A stretch of DNA of 64,000 nt from Branchiostoma floridae (GCF_000003815.2 NC_049984.1:18460573-18524572), one strand, 5' to 3'; numbered from the stretch's first letter, positions 53,290 through 64,000 are shown. The notes: generated from the sequence alone by a model not told the origin. Numbers and translations are program-made.

Positions 53290-56200
53290 TTACTGGATAA
53301 TGCGGAGGTCACTGGGGATGAGACACTCCACCAGGATGGTTGCAAAGTCCACAATGTCCTCTCCTGGTATCCGGGTGATACAGCCCAACTGGTCTATCAC
53401 CTGGAGATGAACAGTTATGTTAAGATTAGAAGGTATTTAGGTGTCAGTTTTGGGGGGGTTTATTGATACATTTCTCATCATTGCTTAAATTTCGTATCAC
53501 TTCAATCGTAACTTCAATCAAACGTATCTAATGTCATGTTACTACTGGATACATGATACGTAGGAGTCTTCAAATCGGCATGATATAACATGTTACAGAA
53601 TGTTTTGAAAATTTATGGGGGGGGTCAAGTCAAGTCAATTAAAGTAAATTTGTACTACAGTAGAAGGCAGTTAATTGCACAACAGTTTACCGCAAACTTC
53701 TGTGCAGCTGGATAAATTGCTTTGATGCACCACCCGGGTATTTGCAAGAAATATGTTGGCAAATGTGGTGTGCAATTAAACGGCTTCTACTGTACATTAG
53801 TCTTCTCTGGAATGCCCGAACTTCATGAACGGCAAAACAAACCAAACTTGTGTATTTTTCACACTCTCATGTCCAATCTTCAGTGGTAAGTCATCTGTTA
53901 CATTGTGATTGAATGGTGTAACATACACACAGGCCCACCTTGTCACTTGTTGTCATGTCCAGAATGTAGGAGGTAGCACCGATGACAGCCACAGCCAACA
54001 GCATCAGGTCACACTCCACAGTCACAAACTTCTCCCTGGGAAAGCCATGGGATTGACAGATGTCAAACTGAGAACAATGCCTGACAAGTGTAATTGACAC
54101 ATATTAACACTGAGGTGAATGCCTATCTACAGTCAAACCTGCCCGAGCGACCACCTCTTCTCAGCGACCACCTGGTCATTTCGACTGCTTTTTCTCGGTC
54201 CCGATTTATTTTCCCATTGACGTAAGCATTAAGCGACCTTTTCTCAACGACCACCTGGCCAACGCGACCGCGACCGGCCCAACTTGGGACCCATAACGAC
54301 CGCATCATTTTCAAAATTGAGGTTTTCATCGATCTTTGATGATAACTAGCGCAATTTTGTGCCGAAATCGGCCGGTTTGCGTCGGATTTTGGGGTTAAAT
54401 TTACAGTTTACAGTGTGCGTGTTGTATTTGACATTAAAGACCTCGCTTCTTTGCGTGCGTGCAGTGTGCTTGCTATTTGCCATTAAACACAACGGAAACC
54501 ATTTATACTTTGCATCGGCCATGTTTTGAGTCAATACTCTTCTCAGCGACCACCTGTCCAAATCGACCGCTTTTGCCCGGTCCCCCGGGTGGTCGTCTTG
54601 GGCAGGTTTGACTGTATTATCATGTATTTTTCTTGTTGGACCGGTCCAGAAAAAATGGACCTGAAAAAATTCAGTAGACCGGATGTTAGACCGATTGGAA
54701 AATAAACAGATAACACCGGCACTTTGGCAACAGGCACACACATGTTTTGAGGCTTATTGGTGAAAGAAAATAGCAAGAGCGAAGTAGAGGAGAGTTGATC
54801 AAGTTTCTACAGTCAAACAGTTAGCGTTGTTTACCTGAACATAGGTTACTCCACCAAACAGATTTCTTTGTAGCAAAGCGGACCATTGTTTTGAGTACTG
54901 CCCATTTACAAACAATTAGGTTCAGGTCCGGACCTGGACCTCAGATGCTCTGGGCCGTACCAGTACCTGAATTATCTGTACCGGTACCCACCCCTAGTAA
55001 CAAGTATGATTGTTGAGTGTGAGTTAGTACCTGTCCGGTGAGGCAGGTGTGTTGGAGCGAGTAGCCATCATGTACAGTTTGTTGTACACCAGGTGCCTCT
55101 GCATGTAGGTGAGGTCTAACACCTTCAGGCTGGTGGCATGAAGCACTTTCACCTCCACTGACGAGTCATTGTGACCTGTGGGGGAAAAAGTTATTATCTC
55201 AATTTCAACAAGGAAGGCCCTATCTTAGTCATCTTAGAGGTCTAGTCGATAGCAGGGCTGTCCCATTCCTCCGTCCTGGGATGGAAACTTGCTTTTTGTG
55301 ATAGACAAAAATTTCACCCCATTATTCCTCAAAATCTGAACTTCAGTTCATTCCAACTTATGAAAACACAGAATGACAGATTTTACAAGAAAAATCAGTA
55401 ACATTGGCTACCAAACAATGAGAGGGGCAGAAGCTGTGAAATTTTAAGCTGGAGATATCCCTGGTCATTAGAAATCCTGTTTCTTGATCAAAGGATCATT
55501 AGCTTTCAAATGTTACCAACTATGCTAACCAAAATTGCATGGTGAAAAAGTTGTGCGACTTTCGACCACTCAATTCAATTAAGCAAACATAGACTCACCC
55601 AGAATCTCCAACAAAGTCTCCAGGTAGGTCAGGGGTGAGGGGACACTGAGGTTAAAGTTCAAGGTCTTCAGAACCTTCATCTCTGATTTGATGACCTCTG
55701 ACCTTGTGAAGTTGTGACCAGCATCGACCAGAAACCGACAGGCTTTACCAGGAGTCACAATCTGAAGCAGCAGAAAAATTAAATAATGATGGATTGACTG
55801 AGGTATTGGTGCATGTCATGTGAGTGTGTGTGTGTATGTGAGAGAGAGAGAGAGACAGAGACAGAGAGAGAGGGGGACAGACAGACAGATAGACAGATAG
55901 ACAGAGAGGGAGAGAGAGAGAGACAGAAAGAAATTCCTATGCTAATGCAGTTTTTGACTGCATCACTATGAGATGGGATGAATTGTGGTAGATTTGGTAC
56001 ATGGGTTGGCCTTACAAACACAAAAGCTACACATCTGGTCAACTTTTGATATTCCTATGCCTGTCCGTGGTACTGAAGTAGAATTTCCAGTTATTATATC
56101 TTCTGTGCCAGACGTACCTTCTTTATTTTTGAGTGGGCAATACACTTTGGGACTTGGAAGAATTAGTGCCGTTTTAGGCCCCCTGGCAACCTGTAAAATT

Positions 56201-57485
56201 TTGTTTTTTGTGTTAATGTTTCAGGGGGTGTCTATGTGGTGCAACGGCTAGAGCGTTGGAATCAGAATGTCCTGAGTTGGATACTCGCCATGCCCCTGCC
56301 ACCATGACGGTGGAGTGACGCCCACCGAGCCTCATGGCTGATCTGTCTAAAGGTGCCAAAAACACCTACGGATTTGGTGCTGTCACTGTGTCAACATCTG
56401 CACGGTTGTTACTAAGACCTGTGAATTTTCTATTTTTTTTTTGTAATGTTGTGTCTAAGAAAAGTGAGCACCTTGTAGTGTGAGGCCACTTTACTGGCCA
56501 CCACCACACACACCAGGACCCACAGCATCATCTGTTTCTGCAGCTGACCTTCCACACGGGACCACTCAGCCGCTGACCCCTGACCTTTGCCCTTGACTGA
56601 GGCGTACAGGTGCTGAACATGGCGCATCAGGAACCTGCAGTTCAGGGAGTGGGAGACAGGGGGCTTACCTCAAATTCAATAGCGTCAAAGGTCACACCAA
56701 TGGGATTCCCTGTATCAACCTAGGAAATATGTTATGCAAACAAAACAGAAATAGAATTAATCAGATAATAATCCCTCAGTCCTATCCGTCATGTAACAAA
56801 TCAACCAATGACAGAATGCTTGGTAACACCTCAATGATGAAGACAATGTTCAATTTTCACCAAATATGGCAAAAGTCTTCAAGGATGATCTGAGATGCCT
56901 TTAAGGTGTATCTTACCTATCTAAGGTCTCCACAGCCAGGTAACGTACCTCAGGGGGCAGCTTAAACTCCTCACACACCAGAAACAGCATCTCTGCAACA
57001 GGACAGAAACAGGACAAAAACAGACACAAGTAGATACCAGCTATAAAATTTAGTTTGCTTTTTTCCCTTTCTTATACAGTGGCTGTCAGTGCCACAAATT
57101 CAATGGTAGTGTATATGATATGTTAATTATCAGTGTTCTTTCAGACTCTTATTGTCTTGGACTTAATTATAAGTTAGACTGCCTTTCCCATCAGACATGA
57201 TTTTCATGTTGTCATTTCGGTTCAACAGTACTTTAGTATTCTATTCAAATCAACAAATCTATTTGAATCTGAGACCCAGCACATCAAACCGGTCTGTCCT
57301 GAGATACCTGCAGCTTTCCCATGCTTGAACCAGCCAATAGCCTGGTCTGCGCTCTTCATGGCTCTCTCGTTTTCTGCTGCGAGTATGTAGAGCGTGTCCT
57401 CTAGCAGCTCAGCAGACATGCCCCATGAGTGGCGCATGTTGAAGATGGGGGACAGCGGTGTCCCGAAGATCCGAGACTGGTCCAT
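53290..57485 (-). CDS. CNTD1: CNTD1, cyclin N-terminal domain-containing protein 1
   Basis: Cyclin-fold protein; in mammals and worms (COSA-1) it is needed for meiotic crossover designation. Exons 5' to 3' (minus): 57308-57485, 56917-56992, 56472-56634, 55599-55761, 55031-55175, 53939-54035, 53290-53400; 933 nt, 310 aa (human 330). The start is ATG of MDQSRIFGTPLSP; the longer frame upstream relies on GTG and meets an in-frame TAA. The cyclin box covers LPPEVRYLAVETLDRF through LVCVVVASKVASHYK and SEMKVLKTLNFNL (like human SELDVLKSLNFRI), then PSPLTYLETLLEILG. The C-terminal cyclin repeat reads REKFVTVECDLMLLAVAVIG, close to human GEKFTSVKEDFMLLAVGIIA. Two nested transposon-like elements fill the intron at 54036-55030. 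Confidence 0.92.
54128..54616. mobile_element. TACAGTCAAACCTG-family inverted-repeat element, copy 2
   Basis: TACAGTCAAACCTGCCCGAG to CTTGGGCAGGTTTGACTGTA, with CTCAGCGACCACCTG repeated near both ends and again at 54541. Non-autonomous. CNTD1 intron. Confidence 0.85.
54617..54996. mobile_element. hAT-like inverted-repeat element, left end replaced
   Basis: TTTCTTGTTGGACCGGTCCAG through CAGGTCCGGACCTGGACCTC to CCGGTACCCACCCCTA aligns with 44258-44689 from about base 50 on. Its left terminus is missing and replaced directly by the end of the element at 54128-54616. Confidence 0.8.
55826..55933. repeat. GT/GA-rich microsatellite
   Basis: (GT)n followed by (GA)n with CAGA and GATA variants in a CNTD1 intron. 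Confidence 0.9.
56222..56420 (+). mobile_element. tRNA-derived SINE in CNTD1 intron
   Basis: TGGTGCAACGGCTAGAGCGT resembles a tRNA A box and D arm, and GAGTTGGATACTC a degenerate B box. A body with CATGACGGTGGAGTGACGCC and a T-rich tail follows. The head cannot fold into a complete tRNA. Confidence 0.6.
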
Positions 57486-57899
57486 CTCAATGTTGGGCTG
57501 CTGGACTGGTTGGTTCTCACTCACTTACTCACTGTGTCAGATATGGAAAATGTACTTTATTTCAACTTTGAAGTGAGAAACAGATGGATATTTTTAAAAC
57601 ATGTTTCTGAGGAAAACTGAGTTAGGAAATACATATAGAGTTTGATAAGGGAACGACATAGATGTTCCACTAAATTTCTGGCCTTCAGATGCACAATTTT
57701 CGGTTCTTCTATAATATCTTAACGTTAACATGATACTCGTTGTGACACTCAATCAATGAATGTAAACAGAAGCATTAGAGCATCAAGCAGTGAAAAAAAA
57801 TTATACCATCATTTACCTTATTTTAACATTGTAACCATGAGTCAGTTTTCCCTCAAACTCTAGCACTTGGACTTTGGAGATAACATGAAAAAAATTTTT

Positions 57900-58223
57900 T
57901 TAGGGGGAGGGGGGCAGGCGTCGCGACGATGACGGGTGTTCGAACTCTTCTCTGCTTCTCACAGTATCATAAAATTTCAATGCTCCATGCTGGTGGCCTC
58001 TTGTCCAAGCAATGTAATGATGAAACAAGAAGCTACCGATAACAGGAGCACCATTTGTGATAGAGAAATCGAGTCGACACATGAATTGTGTGAGTGACTC
58101 AACATTTAAGTATCCACCAAGTTGCTCCAAGTCGTTAGCAGCTGTCAAAACAACTTGAATAGCCCAAAAATAAACCAACGTCATTTCATCCTTACAAAAC
58201 ATTAGTAACGTTTCCAAAATCAA
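57900..58223 (-). CDS. Unassigned open reading frame, 107 codons
   Basis: Minus-strand frame starting MILETLLMFCKDEMTLVYFW with segments QVVLTAANDLEQLGGYLN and SFLFHHYIAWTRGHQHGALK. Its composition looks protein-like: mixed hydrophobic and polar, few low-complexity runs, aromatic-rich. It runs to a proline-rich end. I do not recognise the family. It sits about 0.4 kb upstream of CNTD1 on the same strand. It could be an exon of an unknown gene, a fragment of a transposon protein, or chance; no start context or flanking exon supports it. Confidence 0.3.
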   Translation of the reverse strand: MILETLLMFCKDEMTLVYFWAIQVVLTAANDLEQLGGYLNVESLTQFMCRLDFSITNGAPVIGSFLFHHYIAWTRGHQHGALKFYDTVRSREEFEHPSSSRRLPPSP

Positions 58224-58821
58224 CTACATGTAACGTTATCTACATTCAATGTTGAACGATAAGACCAAAGTTTACCTAGGAATTCTCTTTATGGCGTTCT
58301 GTGGAACTTGGTGACGTCGGAACATGGTCTAGCGGCCAAAATTAGTACGGCAGGACATTTCCACTGTTTCAGTAGAATTTACTCACGGTCTCACAGCGAC
58401 CCCTGGTGATTGAAAAGCAAAATGCAGATCTTTCGTCGACGTAGGGAGGATAAAACTTGAAGTTGATTGGCTAACGCGTAGTCTATCGTTAACATGATTG
58501 GGCGAAACTAACCAATGGCAGCCAGGTAAATATGATAGACAGAGTAAAGTGTACCGTAAGTATAAAATCGATACACTATCATTGGTCGATGTGAGTAGTA
58601 ACTCTCCCAATAAGAACACTCAAGACATTATCAAATTGACCAATCATAGACAAGAAATCAATATCCTTCCACCTTGAACCATGGTAATGATAATTTTGTC
58701 CGCAAGGCGACGCTTCTGTACCAGTAAAACATAGCGCTGCACAACTATTGTTGTCCTTTGACTTTAAATCTTATTGCTGACATCGGCGCTGATTTTCACC
58801 TGACATTCAGTCTTCTCTTGT

Positions 58822-58975
58822 TGTCAAGTTTCCTCTATAAAGACAGGTTCCTTGTACTTGCTGTTTATGTGGCCCTGTTGATATAAGTTATGAACTTGAC
58901 CTTCTCGACTATGATCACTTCAAGAAAGGTACCAGTTGGAGACTATGCATGATCGTCTGCTACAATTGCAACAAG
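58822..58975. repeat. Direct repeat, copy 1 (partner 60368-60520)
   Basis: TCAAGTTTCCTCTATAAAGA..CCCTGTTGATATAAGTTATGA..GTTGGAGACTATGCATGATC aligns in the same order and orientation with 60368-60520, with many differences. Confidence 0.6.
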
Positions 58976-59248
58976 AAGTTTTTTTTCGTAATTGGCCTTT
59001 ATTCGTTCAAATGAGTCATGAATGCATAATAGTATAGGTATACTTCAGTTACTACCCTTTTGTTAAGTACAAGCAGACTTTGTTTCACACACACACACAC
59101 ACACACATGACGTGGAAAACAAATTTGGAAACTTTTACTGTAGCGTTAATCTTTTATGTTTATTACGACTCGGTTTCTCTGTCTTTTCGAGACTGTTCGT
59201 TTGCTTCCAGATATTGTCAACAGCACGGACCAGAGATCTGCGTCGTCT

Positions 59249-61010
59249 TCACCCTGGAATGTGGCGGAAAAAAGAAAATGAAAATCCGAGACAACATACG
59301 TCGATAACAAGGATTTTTAATCTCCTTGGTCGATAACCACAAAGAAGACCCAAAGAAGGCTATAGGACTTTTAAAAAAATATCAATTCTTTTTTCTTCGT
59401 ACAAAGTGATTTGCTCACCTTCCTTCCAAAGGCCAGTAAAATCTAGAGAGGAAAAAAAAGAAATGCATTACGTAAACTGTCATTCTCATACATTCTCAAA
59501 GGCATCGCATCAGTAAACTTTTCCCACTGTAACTTTCAAATGCTTTCTGCATCAATCAACGCAAATTTTGCACTCATCGGATTGATATCAGGACTTAAGC
59601 TTTAGTACGCGTGACAGCACACTCACCACTACCTTCACAGACTGAATCGACAAAGAAAAATGCAGTCGGCAACACTTAACTATCAATAATTTGGCATGAT
59701 CGACGAATCTTTCTGTCAATAACGGAGTAATTCCTACCTACCATCCAAGCAGATGTTAACTTTAGCTTGTTTACCGTGCGTTTTCCCAGCGCGTTCTGTG
59801 TGTACCTAGGTCCTCTCTTGTAGAGATAGGTATGTAATGCACACAGACGTTCGCCGTCGCAGATGTACGGGAAAAACAAATCGCACCTGTTAAATGCTGG
59901 GGGATGTGCTCTTACCTGTATCAGGGTTGAGTTGACACTGACAGACCACACAACCATTGGCGTCCGTCATGAACCCATAGGGACACCACATCAGCATACA
60001 CAACGTGTCCAACGTACAGGGTCTGGACCCGGACACTGGAGACACAAACGCCTTTTAATATACTTACTGATTTAGTGCTGTTTCTATTCTGTGCACGTAT
60101 GTTTTTTGGTAGTGTTGCGTTTATATGTATATTTCTGTCAGTTCTAGGCGGCGGAGTATGCTATCCCTGATTGTTTTTGATGTACATGTAATTACTCTAC
60201 CGCTACACAAGCACAACCCCACATATAATCAAAACAAAGAGCAAACCACCCACCTATCCCGGAGTCCTGGTTCGCACCAGGAACCCAGTCTCTGGGCCTC
60301 CCCAGTGCCATCGGGACTGTACAGCCAGAAATAAAGTACGGAGCAGTTACAGGTTTCTTTCAGTTCAGTTTTCAAGTTTCCTCTATACAAACAGGTTACT
60401 TGTCAATTACGTAACCTGTGGCGCTGTTGATATAGATTATGAGCTTCACTTTCTATGTGTTAGCCACTAAAAGTGCCAGATGGAGACTGGGTATGATCAT
60501 CAGCTATAACAGCTTTTTCCATGGTCATACTAGTCAGGGAACAAAGTTGTTTACTTTAAACGTGGCGCCTTCCTCTTTTAATTGATTGCCATCTTTAAGA
60601 AAAAAAAGAAAAAAACATTTCAAACATTCGGATTTTTAATGGGCATACCGTTCATTCATTTACATTGCCAACTAAAACTCAGGTCCGTTTTTTTCAAGTG
60701 TTTTTGAATACATTAACAGAGCAGAATAGAAAATATAACATGCAATGTAAAAGTATAACAGATCACATTAAAAAAAAACATAAAAATTAAAACATACGCT
60801 TTCCCCCTAAATAGAATTTTAAAAGTATCATAATCATTACCAATTCTCGCTGGTTCACAGAACTGTCTACATGTATAAGGTGTTAACGGTTAATAGTACG
60901 AAGAAATGCATATTTTCCTTTTAACTGGTACATGATGACCATATAGACGTTATATAAGACCTACCAATGAGAAGCCCAAGGATGAGGGATGTAAGAGCAA
61001 CACGGCTCAT
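59249..61010 (-). CDS. Small secreted antistasin-like cysteine-rich protein
   Basis: Predicted secreted protein with one antistasin-type domain, a fold that in leech and other invertebrate proteins inhibits serine proteases. Exons 5' to 3' (minus): 60965-61010, 60254-60316, 59916-60035, 59419-59442, 59249-59253; 258 nt, 85 aa, all junctions GT/AG and in phase 1. Residues 1-15 MSRVALTSLILGLLI form a signal peptide. Exon 3 encodes six cysteines ending CPYGFMTDANGCVVCQC, which fits the antistasin pattern C-P-x-G-F-x-x-D-x-x-G-C-x-x-C-x-C. The tail is DFTGLWKEG. The two last exons are very short (24 and 5 coding nt), so the 3' end is the least sure part; reading through exon 4 would also stop soon. 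Target protease unknown. Same strand as NOB1 and downstream of it. Confidence 0.7.
60368..60520. repeat. Direct repeat, copy 2 (partner 58822-58975)
   Basis: TCAAGTTTCCTCTATACAAA..GCGCTGTTGATATAGATTATG..AGATGGAGACTGGGTATGAT. It lies in intron 1 of the antistasin-like gene, whereas copy 1 is past its 3' end. Confidence 0.6.
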
Positions 61011-61557
61011 GGTTAGAAGGGAGCAGGAAGACTTGTTACAGTTTGTCAGAGTCAACTAGGCCTAAGGTTTGTTAAGACCTCCAATGGCTGTAAAGTTTGG
61101 GTGTTGTCCAAAGGTAAGGCCAGCAGCTGGACCTATTCTCAAACTCATGACTATGCACCCAGCTGCACCAGTTCCCACAGAGCAGATCCCTCCCCTGGAA
61201 GCTTGTTTTGTTTATGTTCATGTGAACACACATACAGAACAAGATACAAGCAACTTTGTGCCCTATGTTCCACTAGGTACAAAGTACCACACATGCACAC
61301 TCTCCAATGTGTGCGCACACAACACACACACACACAGTGACACACACACACACACTGCAATAGTTGGGACAAAAGAAACTTCCACAAGACATTTTCATTG
61401 TACTTTTTTTTTATTCTGCATAAGTCTCTACAATTGTCTTAGGCAGAACGTCTGCATGCACTTATTCTATTTCTGGTTTTCACTAACTTCCAAGTCAGAA
61501 GTTAGAAGCATAATTAATTATGTGTGATGTGTATTTACAGTAGTTTTAGTGCTTTAA
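61011..61557 (-). other. NOB1 3' UTR and antistasin-like upstream region
   Basis: No coding sequence. TTTATT at 61410-61415 (AATAAA on the minus strand) is about 145 nt after the NOB1 stop and is its likely polyadenylation signal. A CA-rich microsatellite spans about 61312-61357. The remaining 300 bp must hold the antistasin-like promoter. Confidence 0.6.
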
Positions 61558-63759
61558 CTACTTTTTCCTGTTCCTCTTCTTATGTCTCTTAACTTCGTTG
61601 GGGTTCTGTCGACTGCGGAAGTTTGTGTACCCGGGACCCTCCCGTATACCGAGGTGCGCCGACCGACTCATCACGTCCCTCGTGGCGAATGGCGAGGAGT
61701 GAACAAAGTAGTCCTCGGTCCACACGTCAGTCTTCCCTCTCGCCTTCCGAGCCACGCGCTGCTGGGGTGCTCTCTGGTCTTCGTGCAGACGGGGGTTGTG
61801 GGCGTGTTTCCCTCCCTGGGGGGCCGGCAAGGGGTGCTGGGGGGTGAAGACAAGTACATGTATGTGTAAAAATTTGAGTGGAAGTACTGTTACTGCATTT
61901 AAGTTCACAGGATTAACTTTCGCGGTAGCGAGAAAATGGAGTGTTCGCGGTGGTTTTAAATTTGCGGTTAGACTGTAGTCACATACTGTAATGGATAAAT
62001 GTTCGCAGTGGTTTTAAGTTCGCGGTGAAGCGGCCACCACAAAAAATTGCTAACATAAAACCACCGCAAACATTTCTGCATTTACAGTAATCTTGAACCA
62101 GTCTAGCACACCACTGGTCATTACACGAAAGACAGAAGATTAATATTCAATATGAAAACTGCATACTTTCTAAAACTACATGTACTAGGGCACAATCTTC
62201 ACTTACACTATTTCTCCATGTTGAACTTCCAGTTCTGGATTATCATTCTAAATAGAAGGTTAGACAAATTAAACTGAAAATGGACTTACGATGAGACCAC
62301 GAGTGTTAAGTGGTCGTCTGCGTGAGAAGTGATATCTGATGGTCCCGTCACTGTCCACGCTGCAGGTGAGTTTAGTCAGGGTCCTGTTGCCACAGTTGGG
62401 ACAAAACTCTCTCATCATCTCACTTGTCACCCTGCAAACAACATGGAAAAAACTTTTATTATAAAGATACAGAGAATTAAGGTGCCGTGACATGACATGT
62501 GGTTGAATGATTGAAAGTGCAATGTTGATGGTTGAAAGTACAAGGCTGTTCTCAGTCCAAATGCCTCAAGTAGACATCACAATGGAGGGGGATGGATGGC
62601 CCCAAACTCCTCAGTCTTTTTGATAGACCTCATCACAGAACAGCAGAGAAGAAGAGGGAGGGGGGCTCAAGAATGTAACAAGAAATTTCACTATTTTCTC
62701 GTCTTTAATTCAACCTGTTCTTGTTTAAACACATTGGATGGAGTTTGGAAGAGACAAGATTCTATGAGGGGAAGAGAGACTCACTTGTAGCAGGCGTGAC
62801 AGCGCAGTACGTAGCTCTTGGCTCTCCTGATGAGGAAGCCCTCCACAGAGATGACATGCAGGCCCATCTGGATCAACACGTTCTGGGGAACAGGAATAAA
62901 ATGGTCTTGTGAAACATGTTCATATTCAAGGTGGTATTCTCACTGCAATTGGGGCACTGGTGCGGCACTGCGGGGTTGTTAGATTACTCAATCTTCCATT
63001 TTGTGTATTTTTCTGTCTTCTAAGTCATATTTTTACGTACTATGCAATAACTGAATTATCAAAAATTAACAAAACAGTGAAGCAGTGCCTCTCCAGTGCC
63101 CCTTGTGCAGTGAGAGTCCACCTTAAGTGACAGTTTATCAAGACACTATCTGGATAAAATTACAGTAAATAAAGAACTCTCATTGGCTGAAGGGATGTGT
63201 CAGTGTTCTAAGAAATGACACCATATTGAAGCCTTCTTTTCTTCACTATCCGGAATCTTCTTACTGATATTTGGCCTGGTTGGACAAGATCAAAGATGGT
63301 ACTATTTTGACCTTGACATACCTGCATGGCAAAGTCGGTGGTGATACATCCGACCTTCACCTCCCTGGTTTCCATGGAGCCCAAGGTCGCGTTCCTCTTC
63401 AGCTTGTGGATGTTACTGGGGGTGATCCATCCCTCATCATCATCATCATCATCTTCTTCTTCTTCATCCTCCTCCTCCTCCTCCTCCCCTATGTCCTCTT
63501 CCTCCACTCTGTTTCCTTCTATTGTCAACTCTAATTTTTGCAGCTGTCCCTCCACTTCAGAGACATTATCAGCAGTACCCTCAGACAAGCAATCTAACAC
63601 TTCTGACTTGTTGGATGTGATTTCCACATCTTGTTTCTCATCAGTGGCAGTCTGGCCACCATCCTGTAGAATGTTTAGCTTGTCCGTGTCCTTACCAACG
63701 ACTTCATCTTCAACTTGACCTTCTGAGATGAGGGGGGTGCTGTTCTTTGCATCTTTGTC
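61558..63759 (-). CDS. NOB1: NOB1, 18S rRNA 3'-end endonuclease, 3' part (partial)
   Basis: NOB1 cleaves pre-18S rRNA at site D in late 40S precursors. Visible exons 5' to 3' (minus): 63322-63759, 62785-62882, 62290-62431, 61558-61836; 957 nt, 318 residues before the stop. The N-terminal PIN nuclease domain lies beyond 64000. The first visible exon encodes a linker with a run of Glu/Asp (about 30 residues), then EGWITPSNI and VGCITTDFAMQ. Next come the zinc ribbon with LRCHACYK and CPNCGN, HFSRRRPLNTRGLI, LPAPQGGKHAHNP and EDQRAPQQRVARKARGKT. These match human NOB1 in order. The basic C-terminus ends RHKKRNRKK. The acidic run is coded by GAG/GAA/GAT triplet repeats. The model joins CATC to CACC at the last junction. 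Confidence 0.93.
61885..62089. mobile_element. TGCATTTACAGTA-family inverted-repeat element, copy 3
   Basis: TACTGTTACTGCATTTAAGT to TTTCTGCATTTACAGTA, with the GCGGTGGTTTTAAGTTCGCG block doubled inside. NOB1 intron. Confidence 0.75.
62540..62620. repeat. Direct repeat in NOB1 introns, copy 1
   Basis: GTTCTCAGTCCAAATGCCTC, AAGTAGACATCA and CCCCAAACTCCTCAGTCT recur at 63932-64000. The second copy runs into the window end. Confidence 0.8.
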
Positions 63760-63931
63760 CTGTTTGGGTCCAGAATTAAGTACTGTATTATAAAAGGTGT
63801 CTGTAGAAAAGCTACTTTTCCCATTTCCCTATTTCCCATTTCATAAGTGCCTTGTGGCTTTATGGAAAAAAACATCATTACAAAAAACAGACTCAAAAAT
63901 ATGAAAATGTGATTACAGTAGAAAGTTCAAG

Positions 63932-64000
63932 GTTGTTCTCAGTCCAAATGCCTCAAGTAGACATCAAATGGGAGGGGGACGGCCCCAAACTCCTCAGTCT
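63932..64000. repeat. Direct repeat in NOB1 introns, copy 2
   Basis: Near-identical to 62540-62620, same orientation, one per intron around the exon at 62785-62882 and the exon at 63322-63759. Confidence 0.8.

Larger units (their letters stand above)
57486..59248. other. CNTD1 upstream region and antistasin-like 3' flank
   Basis: No supported gene except the unassigned frame described separately at 57900-58223. TTTATT at 59159-59164 (AATAAA on the minus strand) lies 85 bp past the antistasin-like stop. A segment at about 58822-58975 is repeated at 60368-60520. A short (AC)n lies at 59085-59107. Confidence 0.5.

Noticed and set aside
57486-57524. N-terminal extension of CNTD1 (SENQPVQQPNIE)
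   Set aside because: Depends on GTG and an in-frame TAA lies just upstream; no acceptor gives a clean longer exon.
63326-63718. Poly-serine frame on the plus strand
   Set aside because: Antisense shadow of the NOB1 acidic triplet repeats.

Overview
This is intron-rich nuclear DNA from an animal, most likely a deuterostome and plausibly amphioxus (Branchiostoma). That placement is inference from the gene set, the compact but multi-intron genes, 5S-rRNA- and tRNA-derived SINEs, and the density of short inverted-repeat elements; no species-specific marker was used. All exon models were built by hand from splice sites, reading phase and remembered family similarity. Every complete model has a total length divisible by three.

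Layout. Plus strand: the 3' part of an NFAT5-like transcription factor (788-8176); METTL3, the m6A methyltransferase (10230-18285, 19 exons, 549 aa); and mitochondrial DECR1, 2,4-dienoyl-CoA reductase (20973-24929, 9 exons, 335 aa). Minus strand: DHX35 RNA helicase (25452-37865, 29 coding exons, 696 aa), tail-to-tail with DECR1 and head-to-head with the plus-strand gene MIIP (38686-40743, 3 exons, 489 aa). A tRNA-Glu(CTC) gene lies at 41560-41631. Then, all on the minus strand: EIF2S2 (eIF2 beta, 45115-51323, 10 exons, 351 aa), CNTD1 (53290-57485, 7 exons, 310 aa), a small secreted antistasin-like cysteine-rich gene (59249-61010, 5 exons, 85 aa), and the 3' part of NOB1 (61558 to at least 63759). 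An assembly gap of 100 N lies at 26468-26567 inside the last-but-two intron of DHX35.

The genes are mostly housekeeping: RNA modification, splicing helicase, translation initiation, 18S rRNA maturation and beta-oxidation. CNTD1 is meiotic and MIIP is poorly known. They do not form one pathway. Two pairs recall human linkage: NFAT5 with NOB1 (both 16q22.1) and DHX35 with EIF2S2 (both 20q11).

Non-coding space holds several families of short inverted-repeat DNA elements. These include a TTAA-flanked family, a family with a clear 8-bp target duplication (hAT-like), a TTAGGCCTAGG family with three copies, a TACAGTCAAACCTG family with two copies and a TGCATTTACAGTA family with three copies. There are also 5S- and tRNA-headed SINEs that share a body, and a tandem repeat carrying five regularly built inverted pairs of the octamer ATGCAAAT. 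Other points for a second look are a tandemly duplicated splice acceptor in METTL3, a symmetric 48-nt exon of EIF2S2 beside a long palindrome, the short NFAT5 C-terminus, and YY1-like motifs at four of the promoters.
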